Source: BOG-1184 sp049514575
GTDB lineage: Bacteria; Fibrobacterota; Chitinivibrionia; Chitinivibrionales; Chitinispirillaceae
Direction: 5' to 3'
Assembly: GCA_049514575.1 (NCBI GenBank)
Contig: JBEKUX010000002.1
Location: 50,713 to 114,712, forward strand
Length of the DNA: 64,000 nucleotides
Part shown: piece by piece, positions 41,109 through 50,210 of the stretch
Layout: the number at the start of each line of letters is the position of its first letter
Numbering within the stretch: position 1 is the first letter of the stretch
Notes under the pieces: model-generated
What the model saw: only the letters and a program-made list of their open reading frames with translations
What the model was told of the DNA's origin: nothing
The model's database searches: none
Position numbers and translations under genes: made by a program

Positions 41109-41852
41109 TCATTCCCTTTTGCCAAGAACGAAGTCCAGTACCTGTCCGAACAATTCGATGCCGGGCCATGTCCGCGCAGCAACTTCCCGGTGCGTTTCAA
41201 AATAGTCAAACAGCAGAGGCATGGGAACGAGGCCCAGCGGCACGCCGGCCACGTGAGTGCAGAACCTCGCAAGCCCTTCGGACATCCGCCGATGAAGGTG
41301 CACAGTCTCGATCCTGTTCCTGAACGGATCGGCACACAATTCAGGGCACGATGTCACATTGTACTCCCGGCATGCAATGGGGCGCCAGGCATGGATCGAA
41401 CAGGAGCTGCTTTCTAGGAACGGGCACGAGAGTGCCTGGGCGAAATATTCCATCGCAACCCGGTTATTATCGTCGGTGTCTCCCAGGGCGCTGATCCGCG
41501 TTATGAGTCGGGCCTCGGCAAGGTTGTTTTCGATCATTTGGAACCGTTTCAGAATCGGCCTTCGATCCGCGGCGGGCATTGCCAGGAGGCGGTCGACAAT
41601 GAAGAACGCTTCGGCCGGAGCGAGCGGGACCAGTTGACGGCAGCATACACCACACCCTGCCCGGCATGAAAGTTTCCGGCCCTCCTGCTGCGCCCGCCCA
41701 ACGGCAAGCGCAACCACACCGTTCACGAGTTCATGAACAGGGGCCACAAGGTCGGCCAGGCGTGCCGAAGCGTCGCTGATCGCGACCTCGGCCGGAGCCA
41801 ACGCGCCATCCGGCGTTTCGACATACACTTTGAATATCTGCAGTTCAGGCAT
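41109..41852 (-). CDS. YkgJ-family cysteine-cluster protein
   Basis: A 247-residue protein. CRAGCGVCCRQLVPL, LSCPFLESSSCSIHAWRPIA and CREY match the YkgJ (UPF0153) zinc/iron-chelating Cys cluster. The N-terminal ~60 and C-terminal ~70 residues are additional. The family is thought to bind metal; its reaction is not established. It stands alone here, between the radical SAM gene (convergent) and a glycosyltransferase gene. Confidence 0.85.
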   Translation of the reverse strand: MPELQIFKVYVETPDGALAPAEVAISDASARLADLVAPVHELVNGVVALAVGRAQQEGRKLSCRAGCGVCCRQLVPLAPAEAFFIVDRLLAMPAADRRPILKRFQMIENNLAEARLITRISALGDTDDNNRVAMEYFAQALSCPFLESSSCSIHAWRPIACREYNVTSCPELCADPFRNRIETVHLHRRMSEGLARFCTHVAGVPLGLVPMPLLFDYFETHREVAARTWPGIELFGQVLDFVLGKRE

Positions 41853-41909
41853 AGGTATACCGTGCCGTTGTGTTCTCTTTTGAAAAGGAAACAGGTACCG
41901 CGCGGTCGT

Positions 41910-42656
41910 TCAATTAACCGAGAATTTCTTGAACCGCGCAACCCCGATCTTCTGAAGCATATACTGGAGCGTGACGCCCAGCACGCCGAGGCCATACACG
42001 ATACTGCGGGAAAGGTTGATGGAGGAGGCTTCCTTGAAATACCTGGTCGGACAGGTCACTTCGGCAATATCGTACCCCGCATAAAATATCTGGGCGATCA
42101 TTTCATTGTCAAAAACGAAATCGTCGGAGTTGGTCCGGTAATTGATCCTGGTCAGGACTTCGCGCGAAAACGCGCGATAGCCGGTGTGGTACTCGGAAAG
42201 CTTCTGCCGCATGAAAAAATTCTGGGTGAGCGTCAAGAGGCGGTTGGCCAGATACTTATAACGGGGCATATGCCCGGAGCGTGCGCCCATGCCGAGAATG
42301 CGCGACCCGAACACGACGTGGTAAAGCCCGCTCGCAATCATGCTTGCCATTGCCGGGATGAGCTTCGGGGTGTACTGGTAATCGGGGTGGAGCATGATGA
42401 CAATGTCCGCCCCTTTCGCGAGTGCGGTATCATAACAGGTCTTCTGGTTGCCGCCGTAGCCGCGGTTCTCCTGGTGCCTGATTACCATTGAAATGCCGAT
42501 TTTTTTTGCCACCTCGATCGTGTTATCGGAACTCGCATCGTCGACCAGTATCACGTCGTCGACAATATCGTGGGGAATTTCAGCATAGGTCTGTTCGAGT
42601 GTGTTCGCGGCGTTGTAAGCAGGCAGCACCACCGCGATCTTTTTGTTGTTAAGCAC
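41910..42656 (-). CDS. GT2 glycosyltransferase, dolichyl-phosphate-mannose-synthase-like
   Basis: A 248-residue GT-A enzyme. AVVLPAYNAANTLEQTYAEI starts the Rossmann part; VDDASSDNT and MLHPDYQY supply the nucleotide-sugar and metal-binding acids (DxD-like); YHTGYRAFSREVL is the acceptor region of DPMS-like enzymes. No C-terminal membrane helices, so it is a soluble or peripheral polyprenyl-phosphate glycosyltransferase candidate. It overlaps the PAP2 phosphatase gene by 8 bases, which hints at a joint role in polyprenyl-phosphate-linked glycan chemistry. Confidence 0.88.
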   Translation of the reverse strand: MLNNKKIAVVLPAYNAANTLEQTYAEIPHDIVDDVILVDDASSDNTIEVAKKIGISMVIRHQENRGYGGNQKTCYDTALAKGADIVIMLHPDYQYTPKLIPAMASMIASGLYHVVFGSRILGMGARSGHMPRYKYLANRLLTLTQNFFMRQKLSEYHTGYRAFSREVLTRINYRTNSDDFVFDNEMIAQIFYAGYDIAEVTCPTRYFKEASSINLSRSIVYGLGVLGVTLQYMLQKIGVARFKKFSVN

Positions 42657-43257
42657 GGGTCCTCCTGAGCACTATCGGGCGGGGCAGATAATTCATCTTC
42701 CGGAAAAACAGCGCAACCAACAGGGCAACAGCGACGCCGAGCAGTGCGCCCGCAAGCACATCGAACGGGAAATGAACGCCCATATAAATACGGGAATAGG
42801 CGACGAGCGTTGCCGGAATAAAACCGAAGGAAAACCATCCGCCGTAAAGAAACGCAAGGATGGTTGCTGCGGCAAAGGCGGTCGCGGCGTGGCCTGAAGG
42901 AAATGAGTTCTGCCGCCAGCCCCTGCCGACGAGATGCACGTCGTACACGATGGAACGTCCCCCTCCCGGTAATGACTGCTTTTCAAAATAAATTATCGGA
43001 CGCAGACGATGAACATCTCTTTTTATCTGCGTGTTCGCTATTCCTGCCAGGGTACCGGCGATGGCGGCATAAACGAGCGCCTTTGCCAAATACGAACGCG
43101 GGGTCATTGCGATAATGACGGTCGCTGCCAGCGGCACCGCGATCCACCCGTTGCCAAGCTGGGAGACAACAAGAAAGAAGTAATCAAAAAAACCGGAATG
43201 ATGGGAATTAATAAGAATAAAAATGTTTGCATCTAAGCGAGAAATTAAATCAAGCAT
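42649..43257 (-). CDS. PAP2-family membrane phosphatase
   Basis: A 202-residue membrane protein with about five helices. The phosphatase signature is complete: KRDVHRLRP (KX6RP), PSGHAA and SRIYMGVHFPFDVLAG (SRX5HX3D). Typical substrates are undecaprenyl pyrophosphate or lipid phosphates. It is translated before and overlaps the GT2 gene. Upstream lies a ~290-base hairpin-rich gap. Confidence 0.92.
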   Translation of the reverse strand: MLDLISRLDANIFILINSHHSGFFDYFFLVVSQLGNGWIAVPLAATVIIAMTPRSYLAKALVYAAIAGTLAGIANTQIKRDVHRLRPIIYFEKQSLPGGGRSIVYDVHLVGRGWRQNSFPSGHAATAFAAATILAFLYGGWFSFGFIPATLVAYSRIYMGVHFPFDVLAGALLGVAVALLVALFFRKMNYLPRPIVLRRTRA

Positions 43258-43274
43258 AATTAATATCTTTTCTG

Positions 43275-43545
43275 GGCATTTCCCTTCGCCTGCCGTACGC
43301 AGGCTCAGTGCCGCCCCTCCTCCGCGCTACCCTCTGGTCGGTCTCTCACGCGCCATACGCTTCGCGTCGTCGCGAGAGAGACTGGCGGCCTCACTCCCAT
43401 TCGGTCCGCCACGCTCCGTCCTGGCTAATGCAAAAACTAAAAATTGATTTTCGTCCTCGACCACCGCTTGACAGTGCCCCCACACAGAGAATTGCTGCTT
43501 GGCAAGACAGGTACCCGGGGGCCACTGGGCACAGCAATCCAAAAA
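43275..43545. repeat. hairpin-rich gap between PAP2 and DAHP synthase genes
   Basis: The gap 43258-43546 contains no convincing gene. It has several inverted repeats: GCCTGCCGTACGCAGGC (43285-43301), GTCTCTC...GAGAGAGAC (about 43341-43382), and ATTGCTG facing CAGCAAT (43490-43540) with CAGTGCCCCC and GGGGGCCACTG nested. It resembles the stretch at 18349-18480 in style (strings such as TCGGTC and CGCTTCGCG) but not in full sequence. Possible functions are a terminator cluster or dispersed repeat debris. Confidence 0.55.
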
Positions 43546-43546
43546 A

Positions 43547-44614
43547 TTATCTTTTAAAAATTTTTTTAATTTTAACTGCCAAATCTTTAATCCTCGCCAA
43601 CTCTTCCTTGGTAACACTCTGGTCTCCGTCGCACAGGGCGTTTGCCGGGTCGTTGTGCGTCTCGATCAGAAGCCCGTCCGCGCCTGCGGCCACTGCGGCC
43701 AGACTCACGCCTCCCACATAGTGGCGGTTGCCGATCGAGTGTGACGGATCGAAAATCACCGGCAGATTGGTCTCTTTTTTCAGCACCGCAATTGCGCCGA
43801 TGTCCGCCGTATACCGCTGGAATTCCGGCTCTTCAAAGGCGCGGATGCCGCGGAGGCAGAGCATGACGTTCGGGTTGCCGTGGGAAACGATATACTCGGC
43901 GGCAAGGAGAAAATCTTTCAGGGTGGAGGACTCGCCGCGCTTGAGCAGAATAGGTTTCTTGGAATCTTTTGTAAGTAAAGCAAGCTCCTGCAGGAAACCG
44001 TATGATTTCATGTTCCGTGCGCCTACCTGGATAATGTCGGCATAGTCGATCACGTTTTCGAGAACGTTCTTTTTTTCCGGCCTCCCGTTCCGGTCGAGAT
44101 GGCGGTGCAGACCGGTCGCCTCGGTAATGATTTTAAGCCGGTATCTGTTGCATACTTTTGCGAGCAGCTTGAGCCCCTCGAGCCCCATTCCCTGAAAACT
44201 GTATGGCGACGTCCGTGGCTTGTACGCACCGCCGCGCATGATCTTTATTCCGAGTTTCGCAACGTAGGCGGCGATCGTTGTGATCTGCTCCCCGGTCTCG
44301 ATCGAGCATGGCCCTGCCATGATGACGAGGCCGCGTCCGCCGATTTCGCAGCTGCCCACCTTGATTTTTTTGTCTACGGCCGAATACTGGCGCGACACCA
44401 GTTTATATGATTTACTGATGCGGACAACCTTGTCCACTCCTTCGAGCTCGCTGAAGTAGCTCTCCTCGATACCGGAAAGGTCGCCGAGAACACCGATGAC
44501 ATCAATGCCGGTTGAGCCGTGGATGATTTCGTACCTGAAACCTGCCGACGTGATCCGGTCGAGCACCGCCTTTTCCTGCTGCGGCATTGCCCCTCTTTTC
44601 ATATGAATGATCAT
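43547..44614 (-). CDS. aroF: 3-deoxy-7-phosphoheptulonate synthase (DAHP synthase, Thermotoga-type)
   Basis: Condenses PEP and erythrose-4-phosphate, the first shikimate step. 355 residues: an N-terminal ferredoxin-like regulatory domain (~1-85) then a TIM barrel with IMAGPCSIETGEQ, IMRGGAYKPRTSPYSFQGMG, IIQVGARNMKSYG, ILLKRGESST and IFDPSHSIG. The layout is that of Thermotoga DAHP synthase, feedback-controlled through the N-terminal domain. ATG at 44614 has GGGAG upstream. It complements aroB/aroA/aroE ~40 kb away. It is next to pit genes, with no functional link visible. Confidence 0.94.
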   Translation of the reverse strand: MIIHMKRGAMPQQEKAVLDRITSAGFRYEIIHGSTGIDVIGVLGDLSGIEESYFSELEGVDKVVRISKSYKLVSRQYSAVDKKIKVGSCEIGGRGLVIMAGPCSIETGEQITTIAAYVAKLGIKIMRGGAYKPRTSPYSFQGMGLEGLKLLAKVCNRYRLKIITEATGLHRHLDRNGRPEKKNVLENVIDYADIIQVGARNMKSYGFLQELALLTKDSKKPILLKRGESSTLKDFLLAAEYIVSHGNPNVMLCLRGIRAFEEPEFQRYTADIGAIAVLKKETNLPVIFDPSHSIGNRHYVGGVSLAAVAAGADGLLIETHNDPANALCDGDQSVTKEELARIKDLAVKIKKIFKR

Positions 44615-44640
44615 ACGGAACTCCCGAAAAACATGTTCAG

Positions 44641-45642
44641 TTAAATGATCGCAGAATACAAAAGATAGATAAGTGCCGCACACAGGGCGGTAAGCGGAAT
44701 CGTCAGGATCCATGCCCAGGCGATCTTCCGGGCAGTGATCCAGCGGACTTTACCGGCATGTTCCACTGCACCGACGCCCATGATGGAACCGGAAATCACA
44801 TGGGTGGTGCTTACCGGAATACCGAAGTGGGTTGCGAAAAAAAGGACCGAGGCTGCGGCCGTTCCGGAACAGAAGCCCTCGATTGCCCGTATCTTGGTGA
44901 TCTGCGTTCCCATGGTCCGCACGATCCGCCACCCGCCAAACATGGTACCCAGCGAAATCGCGGAGTAGCAGGCAATAATGATCCATGGCTGGAGATGAAA
45001 CGAGCTGGTCAGGCCGGCTGCATACAGGGTAAGCGCGATGATTCCCATGCTTTTCTGCGCGTCGTTGGTGCCGTGACCGACACTGGAGCAAAATGAAGAC
45101 ACCAGCTGCAGATACTTGAATACAGGATTGATCTTTGATGGATGAACCGGACGCACGATCATCAAAACAATGGCCGTGAAAAGGAATGCGCCGACGCCGC
45201 CGAAAATAGGCGCCAGGAAAATGAAGAAGAAAATTTTCAGCACTCCTCCAATGAGAACAGCTTTAACGCCGATAGCCGTAATGGCTGCGCCGATCAGGCC
45301 TCCGATGAGCGCATGGCTCGACGATGTGGGAAGACCGAGGAGCCATGTCGCGAGGTTCCACAGCGTTGCCCCGGTGAGCGCGGCGAGGATCAGAATAAGC
45401 GGCTGGGTTGTGCCGCTGATGTCCACGACACCCTGTCCGATCGTTTTTGCGACCGCAGTGCCGAACAGGAAATAGCCGATGAAATTGGAGGCGCCGGCAA
45501 GTATGACTGCCTGCAGCGGCGTAAGCGTTTTGGTGACGACGATGGTGGCGATGGTATTTGCGGCATCGTGAAAGCCGTTCAGAAAATCAAAAACAAGGGC
45601 AGCCCCGACGATGACGATAACGATGGTGAGGACGCTTGACAT
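44641..45642 (-). CDS. pit: PiT-family inorganic phosphate permease 1
   Basis: A 333-residue membrane transporter with ~10 helices. Duplicated PiT signatures: FDFLNGFHDAANTIATIVVT at the N terminus and SSFCSSVGHGTNDAQKSMGI in the second half; LLGLPTSSSHALIGGLIG and GIPVSTTHVISGSIMG are conserved. It imports phosphate (or metal-phosphate) driven by H+ or Na+. The DUF47 accessory gene lies 4 bases upstream, the usual pairing. No Pho-box-like repeats were found upstream of this pair, so it may be constitutive, in contrast to the second PiT copy. Confidence 0.94.
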   Translation of the reverse strand: MSSVLTIVIVIVGAALVFDFLNGFHDAANTIATIVVTKTLTPLQAVILAGASNFIGYFLFGTAVAKTIGQGVVDISGTTQPLILILAALTGATLWNLATWLLGLPTSSSHALIGGLIGAAITAIGVKAVLIGGVLKIFFFIFLAPIFGGVGAFLFTAIVLMIVRPVHPSKINPVFKYLQLVSSFCSSVGHGTNDAQKSMGIIALTLYAAGLTSSFHLQPWIIIACYSAISLGTMFGGWRIVRTMGTQITKIRAIEGFCSGTAAASVLFFATHFGIPVSTTHVISGSIMGVGAVEHAGKVRWITARKIAWAWILTIPLTALCAALIYLLYSAII

Positions 45643-45646
45643 TGGG

Positions 45647-46291
45647 TCAACCGAGTTTTACCATGATGCCGCGCACGAGCTTGCCGATAAAGTCTATCGA
45701 ATCCACGATGTTCTCGAGGTGCTCGTAGACTTCCTTGTATTTGATTACATCGATGGGAGAATACTGCTCGGTGAAAAGTTCGGCCATACCCATATGGAAA
45801 AGATCGTCGGCCTTGTTTTCGAGGCCGTGCATTTTCTGGACGGTCTCGTCAATTTTCCCCTTGCGCCGCAGGGCGTCGAGAAGCGCCCGCAGTTCACAGG
45901 CGATTTCCACGATGACTTCGGTGAATTTGCAGACATTGGAAGGCACTTTGCGGATACGATAAATTTCTATCTTCCGCGAGATGCTGTTGAGGATGTCCAG
46001 CGACTTGTCTATATTGATGGTCATGAGGTGGATGTCTTCGCGGTCGATCGGCGTGATAAACGTCTTGTGCAGTTCGTCGATGATCCGGCGCTCGATGATG
46101 TCGCCTTTCTGCTCGCACTCGTTGATCGCGAACAGTTTTTCTTTTATGACGGATTCACTGTAGGTCGAGATGTTCGTGAGCAGCTCCTGGAACATTGTGC
46201 AGCCCGCGATCAGCTGTTCCGCCTCTTCTTCAAGATAGGTATAGAATTTTGTTTCGCGGGGAAGCAGAAGGTCAAGGAGATTAAATCGCAT
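45647..46291 (-). CDS. DUF47/PhoU-like Pit accessory protein
   Basis: A 214-residue, all-helical, cytoplasmic protein of the DUF47 family. LLLPRETKFYTYLEEEAEQL at the start and ECEQKGDIIERRIIDELHKT with FITPIDREDI are hallmarks, followed by HLMTINIDKSLDILNSIS and LENKADDLFH. It regulates the adjacent PiT permease. ATG at 46291 is chosen because the family begins there; the longer frame has no ribosome site. It is followed by pit with a 4-base gap. The upstream gap 46292-46518 shows nothing coding. Confidence 0.92.
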   Translation of the reverse strand: MRFNLLDLLLPRETKFYTYLEEEAEQLIAGCTMFQELLTNISTYSESVIKEKLFAINECEQKGDIIERRIIDELHKTFITPIDREDIHLMTINIDKSLDILNSISRKIEIYRIRKVPSNVCKFTEVIVEIACELRALLDALRRKGKIDETVQKMHGLENKADDLFHMGMAELFTEQYSPIDVIKYKEVYEHLENIVDSIDFIGKLVRGIMVKLG

Positions 46292-46518
46292 AGTTGGTCT
46301 TTCCGGTAGAGTTGTAGTGATGAGGAAGAGGAAGTAAAATAATTTGCTCCCTGTAAAAAAGAACAAACAAAAACACTTATTCAGGACATGGAAAAGCAGG
46401 AACAGCGGAACGGCTGGCCGATTTTTATCGTGCACTCCGAAGATGTTGTTAAACAGCGAGACCTGTGATGATACTGTTTCTATCCGCGGGATAGCATTTC
46501 GCAAACATATTGCAGGTG

Positions 46519-46818
46519 TTATTCTCGCAAATATTTTTCAAATAAATCTTTGTTCCAATTAAGCTGGGTACCTGCTGACTGCAACGAAGCAAGCAGCAAA
46601 GCTTCCGAAATTTCTTCTTTTGTCGCCCCTGAAGCAAGAGCATCTTTAATGTGGTGCTCCGTACAATGATTACACCTAAAAACTGACGCTACCGCTAATC
46701 TAATTAATTCCTTTGTTTTTGTGTCTAAGACAGTTCGCTGTTTTGCGACACTCGAAAAGTGTTGGTAAGCAGCACCCAATGGTGACTTTTTCAAATACCA
46801 TGGTGATTTACTGTCCAT
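46519..46818 (-). CDS. carboxymuconolactone decarboxylase/AhpD-like protein
   Basis: A 99-residue helical protein. RLAVASVFRCNHCTEHHIKD contains the CxxC pair (Cys49, Cys52) and His56 of AhpD-like alkylhydroperoxidases, here with NHC spacing; ALASGATKEEISEALLLAS is the following family motif. It may reduce peroxides with a thiol partner. The gene is more AT-rich than its neighbours, with AAGGAGGAATA before the ATG, so it may be acquired. It interrupts the phosphate block between phoU and the DUF47-pit pair. A small direct repeat (AGTATTAATCCGT twice, 46853-46876) lies upstream. Confidence 0.85.
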   Translation of the reverse strand: MDSKSPWYLKKSPLGAAYQHFSSVAKQRTVLDTKTKELIRLAVASVFRCNHCTEHHIKDALASGATKEEISEALLLASLQSAGTQLNWNKDLFEKYLRE

Positions 46819-46945
46819 ACTTTATTCCTCCTTATATTTCAATAGTATTAATCCGTAATCCGTAGTATTAATCCGTTCTATGAAAAACCATGCTTGTGTA
46901 AGATTTATCGTCTTTGGAAACCATTGGATTGACCTCTCGGTTTCA

Positions 46946-47614
46946 TTACTTTTTCTTCACCCCCCGGTTATGCCGGAAAATTTCCCCCTCCACCAGATAG
47001 ATGACGTCCTCGGCGATGTTGGTTGCGTGGTCGGCGATGCGTTCCAGATGGCGTGCTATGGACAGGAGCTGCAGGAGGTCGTCGAGACGGTCGGGCGACG
47101 CGATGATTCCCTTCTTGACCTTATCGAACATTCCGCGGTACAGCGCATCCACTTCGTCGTCGGACGCGCACACGCTGCGGCCGAGTCCGGCATCCATACC
47201 GACCAGCGAATCGATGCTTTTCTTGAGCATGGACCGCGCCTTTTCCACCATGACCGCAAGATGGTTTGCGTTGTCGGCATCGGGCCGCTGCGAGAGTGCG
47301 AGCGCACGTTCGGCGATGTTGACGGCAAGATCGCCGATACGCTCGAAATCGTTGTTCATCTTGAGCACCGCCACAATGAACCTTAGGTCAACGGCCACGG
47401 GCTGATGGAGCGCGAGGATCTTGAGGCACTCCTCTTCGACCTCGATCTCCATGGCGTCGATTGCCCCGTCACCCGCGATAAGGTCGCGCGCGGTTTTTTC
47501 GTCCTTTTCCGCGACCGCCCGGACCGCCCGGCCCACGGTTTCTTCGACGATGGTGCTCAGCGCCAGCGTTTTCTTTTTCAGTACGTCAACTTCCCTCATC
47601 AGATGTATCGACAT
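46946..47614 (-). CDS. phoU: phosphate signalling regulator PhoU (copy 1)
   Basis: A 222-residue two-bundle helical protein. MNNDFERIGDLAVNIAERAL and ARHLERIADHATNIAEDVIY are the paired metal-binding E/DxxxD motifs. PhoU damps PhoR and controls Pst activity. ATG at 47614 begins the family consensus MSIHLMREVDVLKKK. It is located 10 bases after pstB, the classical order, and probably the last gene of the long Pho operon that starts at the porin. Confidence 0.96.
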   Translation of the reverse strand: MSIHLMREVDVLKKKTLALSTIVEETVGRAVRAVAEKDEKTARDLIAGDGAIDAMEIEVEEECLKILALHQPVAVDLRFIVAVLKMNNDFERIGDLAVNIAERALALSQRPDADNANHLAVMVEKARSMLKKSIDSLVGMDAGLGRSVCASDDEVDALYRGMFDKVKKGIIASPDRLDDLLQLLSIARHLERIADHATNIAEDVIYLVEGEIFRHNRGVKKK

Positions 47615-47624
47615 GGTTTCCGCC

Positions 47625-48401
47625 TTATCCGAATCGACCGGTGATGTAATCCTCGGTCTGTTTTTCTTTTGGCATGGTGAATACCTGTTTCGTTTCGCCG
47701 AATTCAATAAGCTTTCCCTCGTAAAAAAATGCCGTGTAATCCGACACGCGCGCGGCCTGCTGCATATTGTGCGTTACGATGATGATGGTAAAATCGGCGC
47801 GCAGTTCCGCGATAAGGTCTTCAATGCGGGTCGTTGAGCGCGGGTCCAGCGCAGAGGCCGGTTCGTCCATGAGCAGCACCTCCGGGTCGACCGCAAGCGC
47901 GCGCGCGATGCAGAGCCGCTGCTGCTGGCCGCCGGAAATCGAAAGAGCGCTCTCCTCGAGCCGGTCTTTCACCTCTTCCCATAAACCCGCCCTGACCAGG
48001 CTTTTTTCCACGATGGCGGCAAGTTTGCTCTTATTGTGCTCGCCGTGGATACGCGGCCCGAAAGCCACGTTCTCGAAAATCGATTTGGGAAACGGGTTGG
48101 ATTTCTGGAACACCATTCCCACGCGGCGGCGCAGCGAAACCACATCGATGCCAGATCCGTAGATATCCTGGCCGTCAATGAGCACCGCCCCCTCGACGCG
48201 CGTTCCCTCGATCGTGTCGTTCATCCGGTTGAGCGTGCGCAGGAACGTCGACTTTCCGCAGCCTGACGGGCCGATAAGCGCGGTCACGCGCTGCTGTCTC
48301 ATCTGCAGGGAGATGTTAAAGAGTGCCTGTGAAGGACCGTAATAAAAGTTCATGCCCCTGGTAACGATAGCGTAACCGTTTGTGTTTTCTGTCAATGTCA
48401 T
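47625..48401 (-). CDS. pstB: phosphate ABC transporter ATPase PstB
   Basis: Drives high-affinity phosphate import. 258 residues. GPSGCGKST is Walker A, LSISGGQQQRLCIARALAV the ABC signature, VLLMDEPASALDP Walker B, and IIIVTHNMQQAARVSDYTAF the switch His, all typical of PstB. I use ATG at 48401; a TTG six codons upstream is possible. phoR lies 4 bases upstream and phoU follows. Unusually, pstB is separated from pstC/pstA by phoB and phoR. Confidence 0.97.
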   Translation of the reverse strand: MTLTENTNGYAIVTRGMNFYYGPSQALFNISLQMRQQRVTALIGPSGCGKSTFLRTLNRMNDTIEGTRVEGAVLIDGQDIYGSGIDVVSLRRRVGMVFQKSNPFPKSIFENVAFGPRIHGEHNKSKLAAIVEKSLVRAGLWEEVKDRLEESALSISGGQQQRLCIARALAVDPEVLLMDEPASALDPRSTTRIEDLIAELRADFTIIIVTHNMQQAARVSDYTAFFYEGKLIEFGETKQVFTMPKEKQTEDYITGRFG

Positions 48402-48405
48402 AGTG

Positions 48406-50208
48406 TTACCTGTTCTCAATAGCTGGGATTATAATTGAAAATATGCTGCCTTTACCGGGTTCGCTTTCCACCGTAACGCGGCCGCCGTGCGTCGAAGCGA
48501 TATGCTTTACAATAGCAAGGCCGAGCCCGGTGCCGCCCATTTTCCTGCTCCGCGCCTTGTCGACACGGTAAAAACGCTCAAAAAGACGATTGAGATGCTC
48601 CGGCGCAATCCCTATCCCCTTGTCTTTGACCGCAATAACGATTTCATGCTCCACACAGGAAACTTCGATTGAAACGGCCCGCTGCGACTCGCTGTATTTG
48701 ATGGCATTGTCGATCAGGTTGCCTATGGCCTGTTCAAGGAGCGGCTGGTTGATTTTTGCCGAGCAGCCCGCATCACCCGACACGTGGAGCGCAATGTTTT
48801 TCAGTGATGCCGCGCGCTCGTAGTTTTTGACCGCAGCTTGCGCCGTATCAAGGATGGAATGTCGGGAAAAAACAAGTTCCCTGGCCTCCTCTTCACGCTC
48901 GATGACCGCAAGCGAGAGCAAATCTTCGAGTAGCTCGTTTAGCCGGTTGACCTGTTCCGAAATAATGGAAAGAAACCGTGTAGCGTCTTCCCTGTTTTCC
49001 AGTGCGCCGCCTTCAAGCGTTTCCACAAAACCTTTGATGGTGGTGAGCGGCGTGCGCAGTTCGTGGGAGACATTTGCCACAAACTCCTTGCGTACGGTTT
49101 CGAGCTGGCGCAGCCGGGTGACATCGCTGGCCACAAGCAAGGCGCCGATGGTTGCGTTGTTGCCGTCACGCAGAATAGTGCCGTGCATCTGCAGGAACCG
49201 GTCGCGGTTGCCGTTTTGAGCGCCGATCATGGGTGGAAGCGTTACATCGCTCTCGACCGGCTGGGTGCTGGCAAGCACTTTTTTGACAAAACCCTGCACC
49301 GCGCTGTTGCGGATCACCTCGCTCAGGAGCCTGCCGATCGAATTCCCGCGGTCAATGCCGAAAAGCAGGGCAGCTGAAGCGTTGACTGAGAGCAAATGCT
49401 CGTCCGCATCAACCGCGATCACGCCCTCGCTCATGCTGGCAAGGATCGCCCCCAGCTCGTTGCGCTGCGCGGTGATCGTTTTTATCCGTTCGTCGAGCTG
49501 CGTCGCCATTTTATTAAGGGCAACGGCAAGGTGACTGAGTTCATCAATGCGGGGTACGGCGAGTTTTGCTCCGAGTTCCCCTTGCGCAAACCGTTCGGCG
49601 CCGGCCTCAATCTCCTGTATCGGCAGAATTATTTTGCGGGCGAAAAAAAGACCCAGAAGCACGGCCACAAGCGCGCCCAGAACGGCAACGACCGCTATTT
49701 TGCTGTAGTAAACGTCAAGCGCCGCAGTGATCGACGAAAGCATTACCGCAGTTCGCACTATTGCAATAATAGCGCCGTCCTTCATGACCGGCGTCGCGAC
49801 ATACAGCATCCTGGCGCGGAGCGTCGCGCTTGTCCGGTCCGCAATCCCGGTTGTTCCGCGGAGTGCGTCCATGACTTCGGGCCTGTACCGGTGGTTTTCC
49901 ATCGAATCCGGGTTTCTCTCCGAATCGCCGATCACCCTGCCATCCGGCAGAATGATGGTGATCCGCATGCCGATATCGCGCGCAATTTTCTTGCAGGCGG
50001 AATCGGCCCGCGCGGTGTTTGAATCAACGCAAAACGGCAGGACCATGGTGCCGATCAGGTAGGCGTTGTCTTTCTCGGTCGCAATGGTCTGTTTGATAAA
50101 ATGTTTTTTGTAAAGACTTGACGTATACCATGACGCAACCAGCAGTGCGGCGATCATGATGCCGATATAGCCGCTTAAAAGCTGCCAGGTGAGTTTTTTT
50201 CCGATCAT
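48406..50208 (-). CDS. phoR: phosphate-regulon sensor kinase PhoR (periplasmic sensor form)
   Basis: A 600-residue membrane histidine kinase: helix 1 (~8-28), an extracytoplasmic domain to ~165, helix 2 (~168-190), a HAMP domain, a PAS domain (~255-365), then HisKA with VSHELRTPL (His382) and HATPase with NLIDNAIKY, DKGIGIAPEHLNRLFERFYR and GTGLGLAI. Under low phosphate it should phosphorylate PhoB. Gram-positive-like PhoR also has such a large sensor. ATG at 50208 is two bases after the phoB stop; the upstream extension lies in phoB. Confidence 0.94.
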   Translation of the reverse strand: MIGKKLTWQLLSGYIGIMIAALLVASWYTSSLYKKHFIKQTIATEKDNAYLIGTMVLPFCVDSNTARADSACKKIARDIGMRITIILPDGRVIGDSERNPDSMENHRYRPEVMDALRGTTGIADRTSATLRARMLYVATPVMKDGAIIAIVRTAVMLSSITAALDVYYSKIAVVAVLGALVAVLLGLFFARKIILPIQEIEAGAERFAQGELGAKLAVPRIDELSHLAVALNKMATQLDERIKTITAQRNELGAILASMSEGVIAVDADEHLLSVNASAALLFGIDRGNSIGRLLSEVIRNSAVQGFVKKVLASTQPVESDVTLPPMIGAQNGNRDRFLQMHGTILRDGNNATIGALLVASDVTRLRQLETVRKEFVANVSHELRTPLTTIKGFVETLEGGALENREDATRFLSIISEQVNRLNELLEDLLSLAVIEREEEARELVFSRHSILDTAQAAVKNYERAASLKNIALHVSGDAGCSAKINQPLLEQAIGNLIDNAIKYSESQRAVSIEVSCVEHEIVIAVKDKGIGIAPEHLNRLFERFYRVDKARSRKMGGTGLGLAIVKHIASTHGGRVTVESEPGKGSIFSIIIPAIENR

Positions 50209-50210
50209 GG

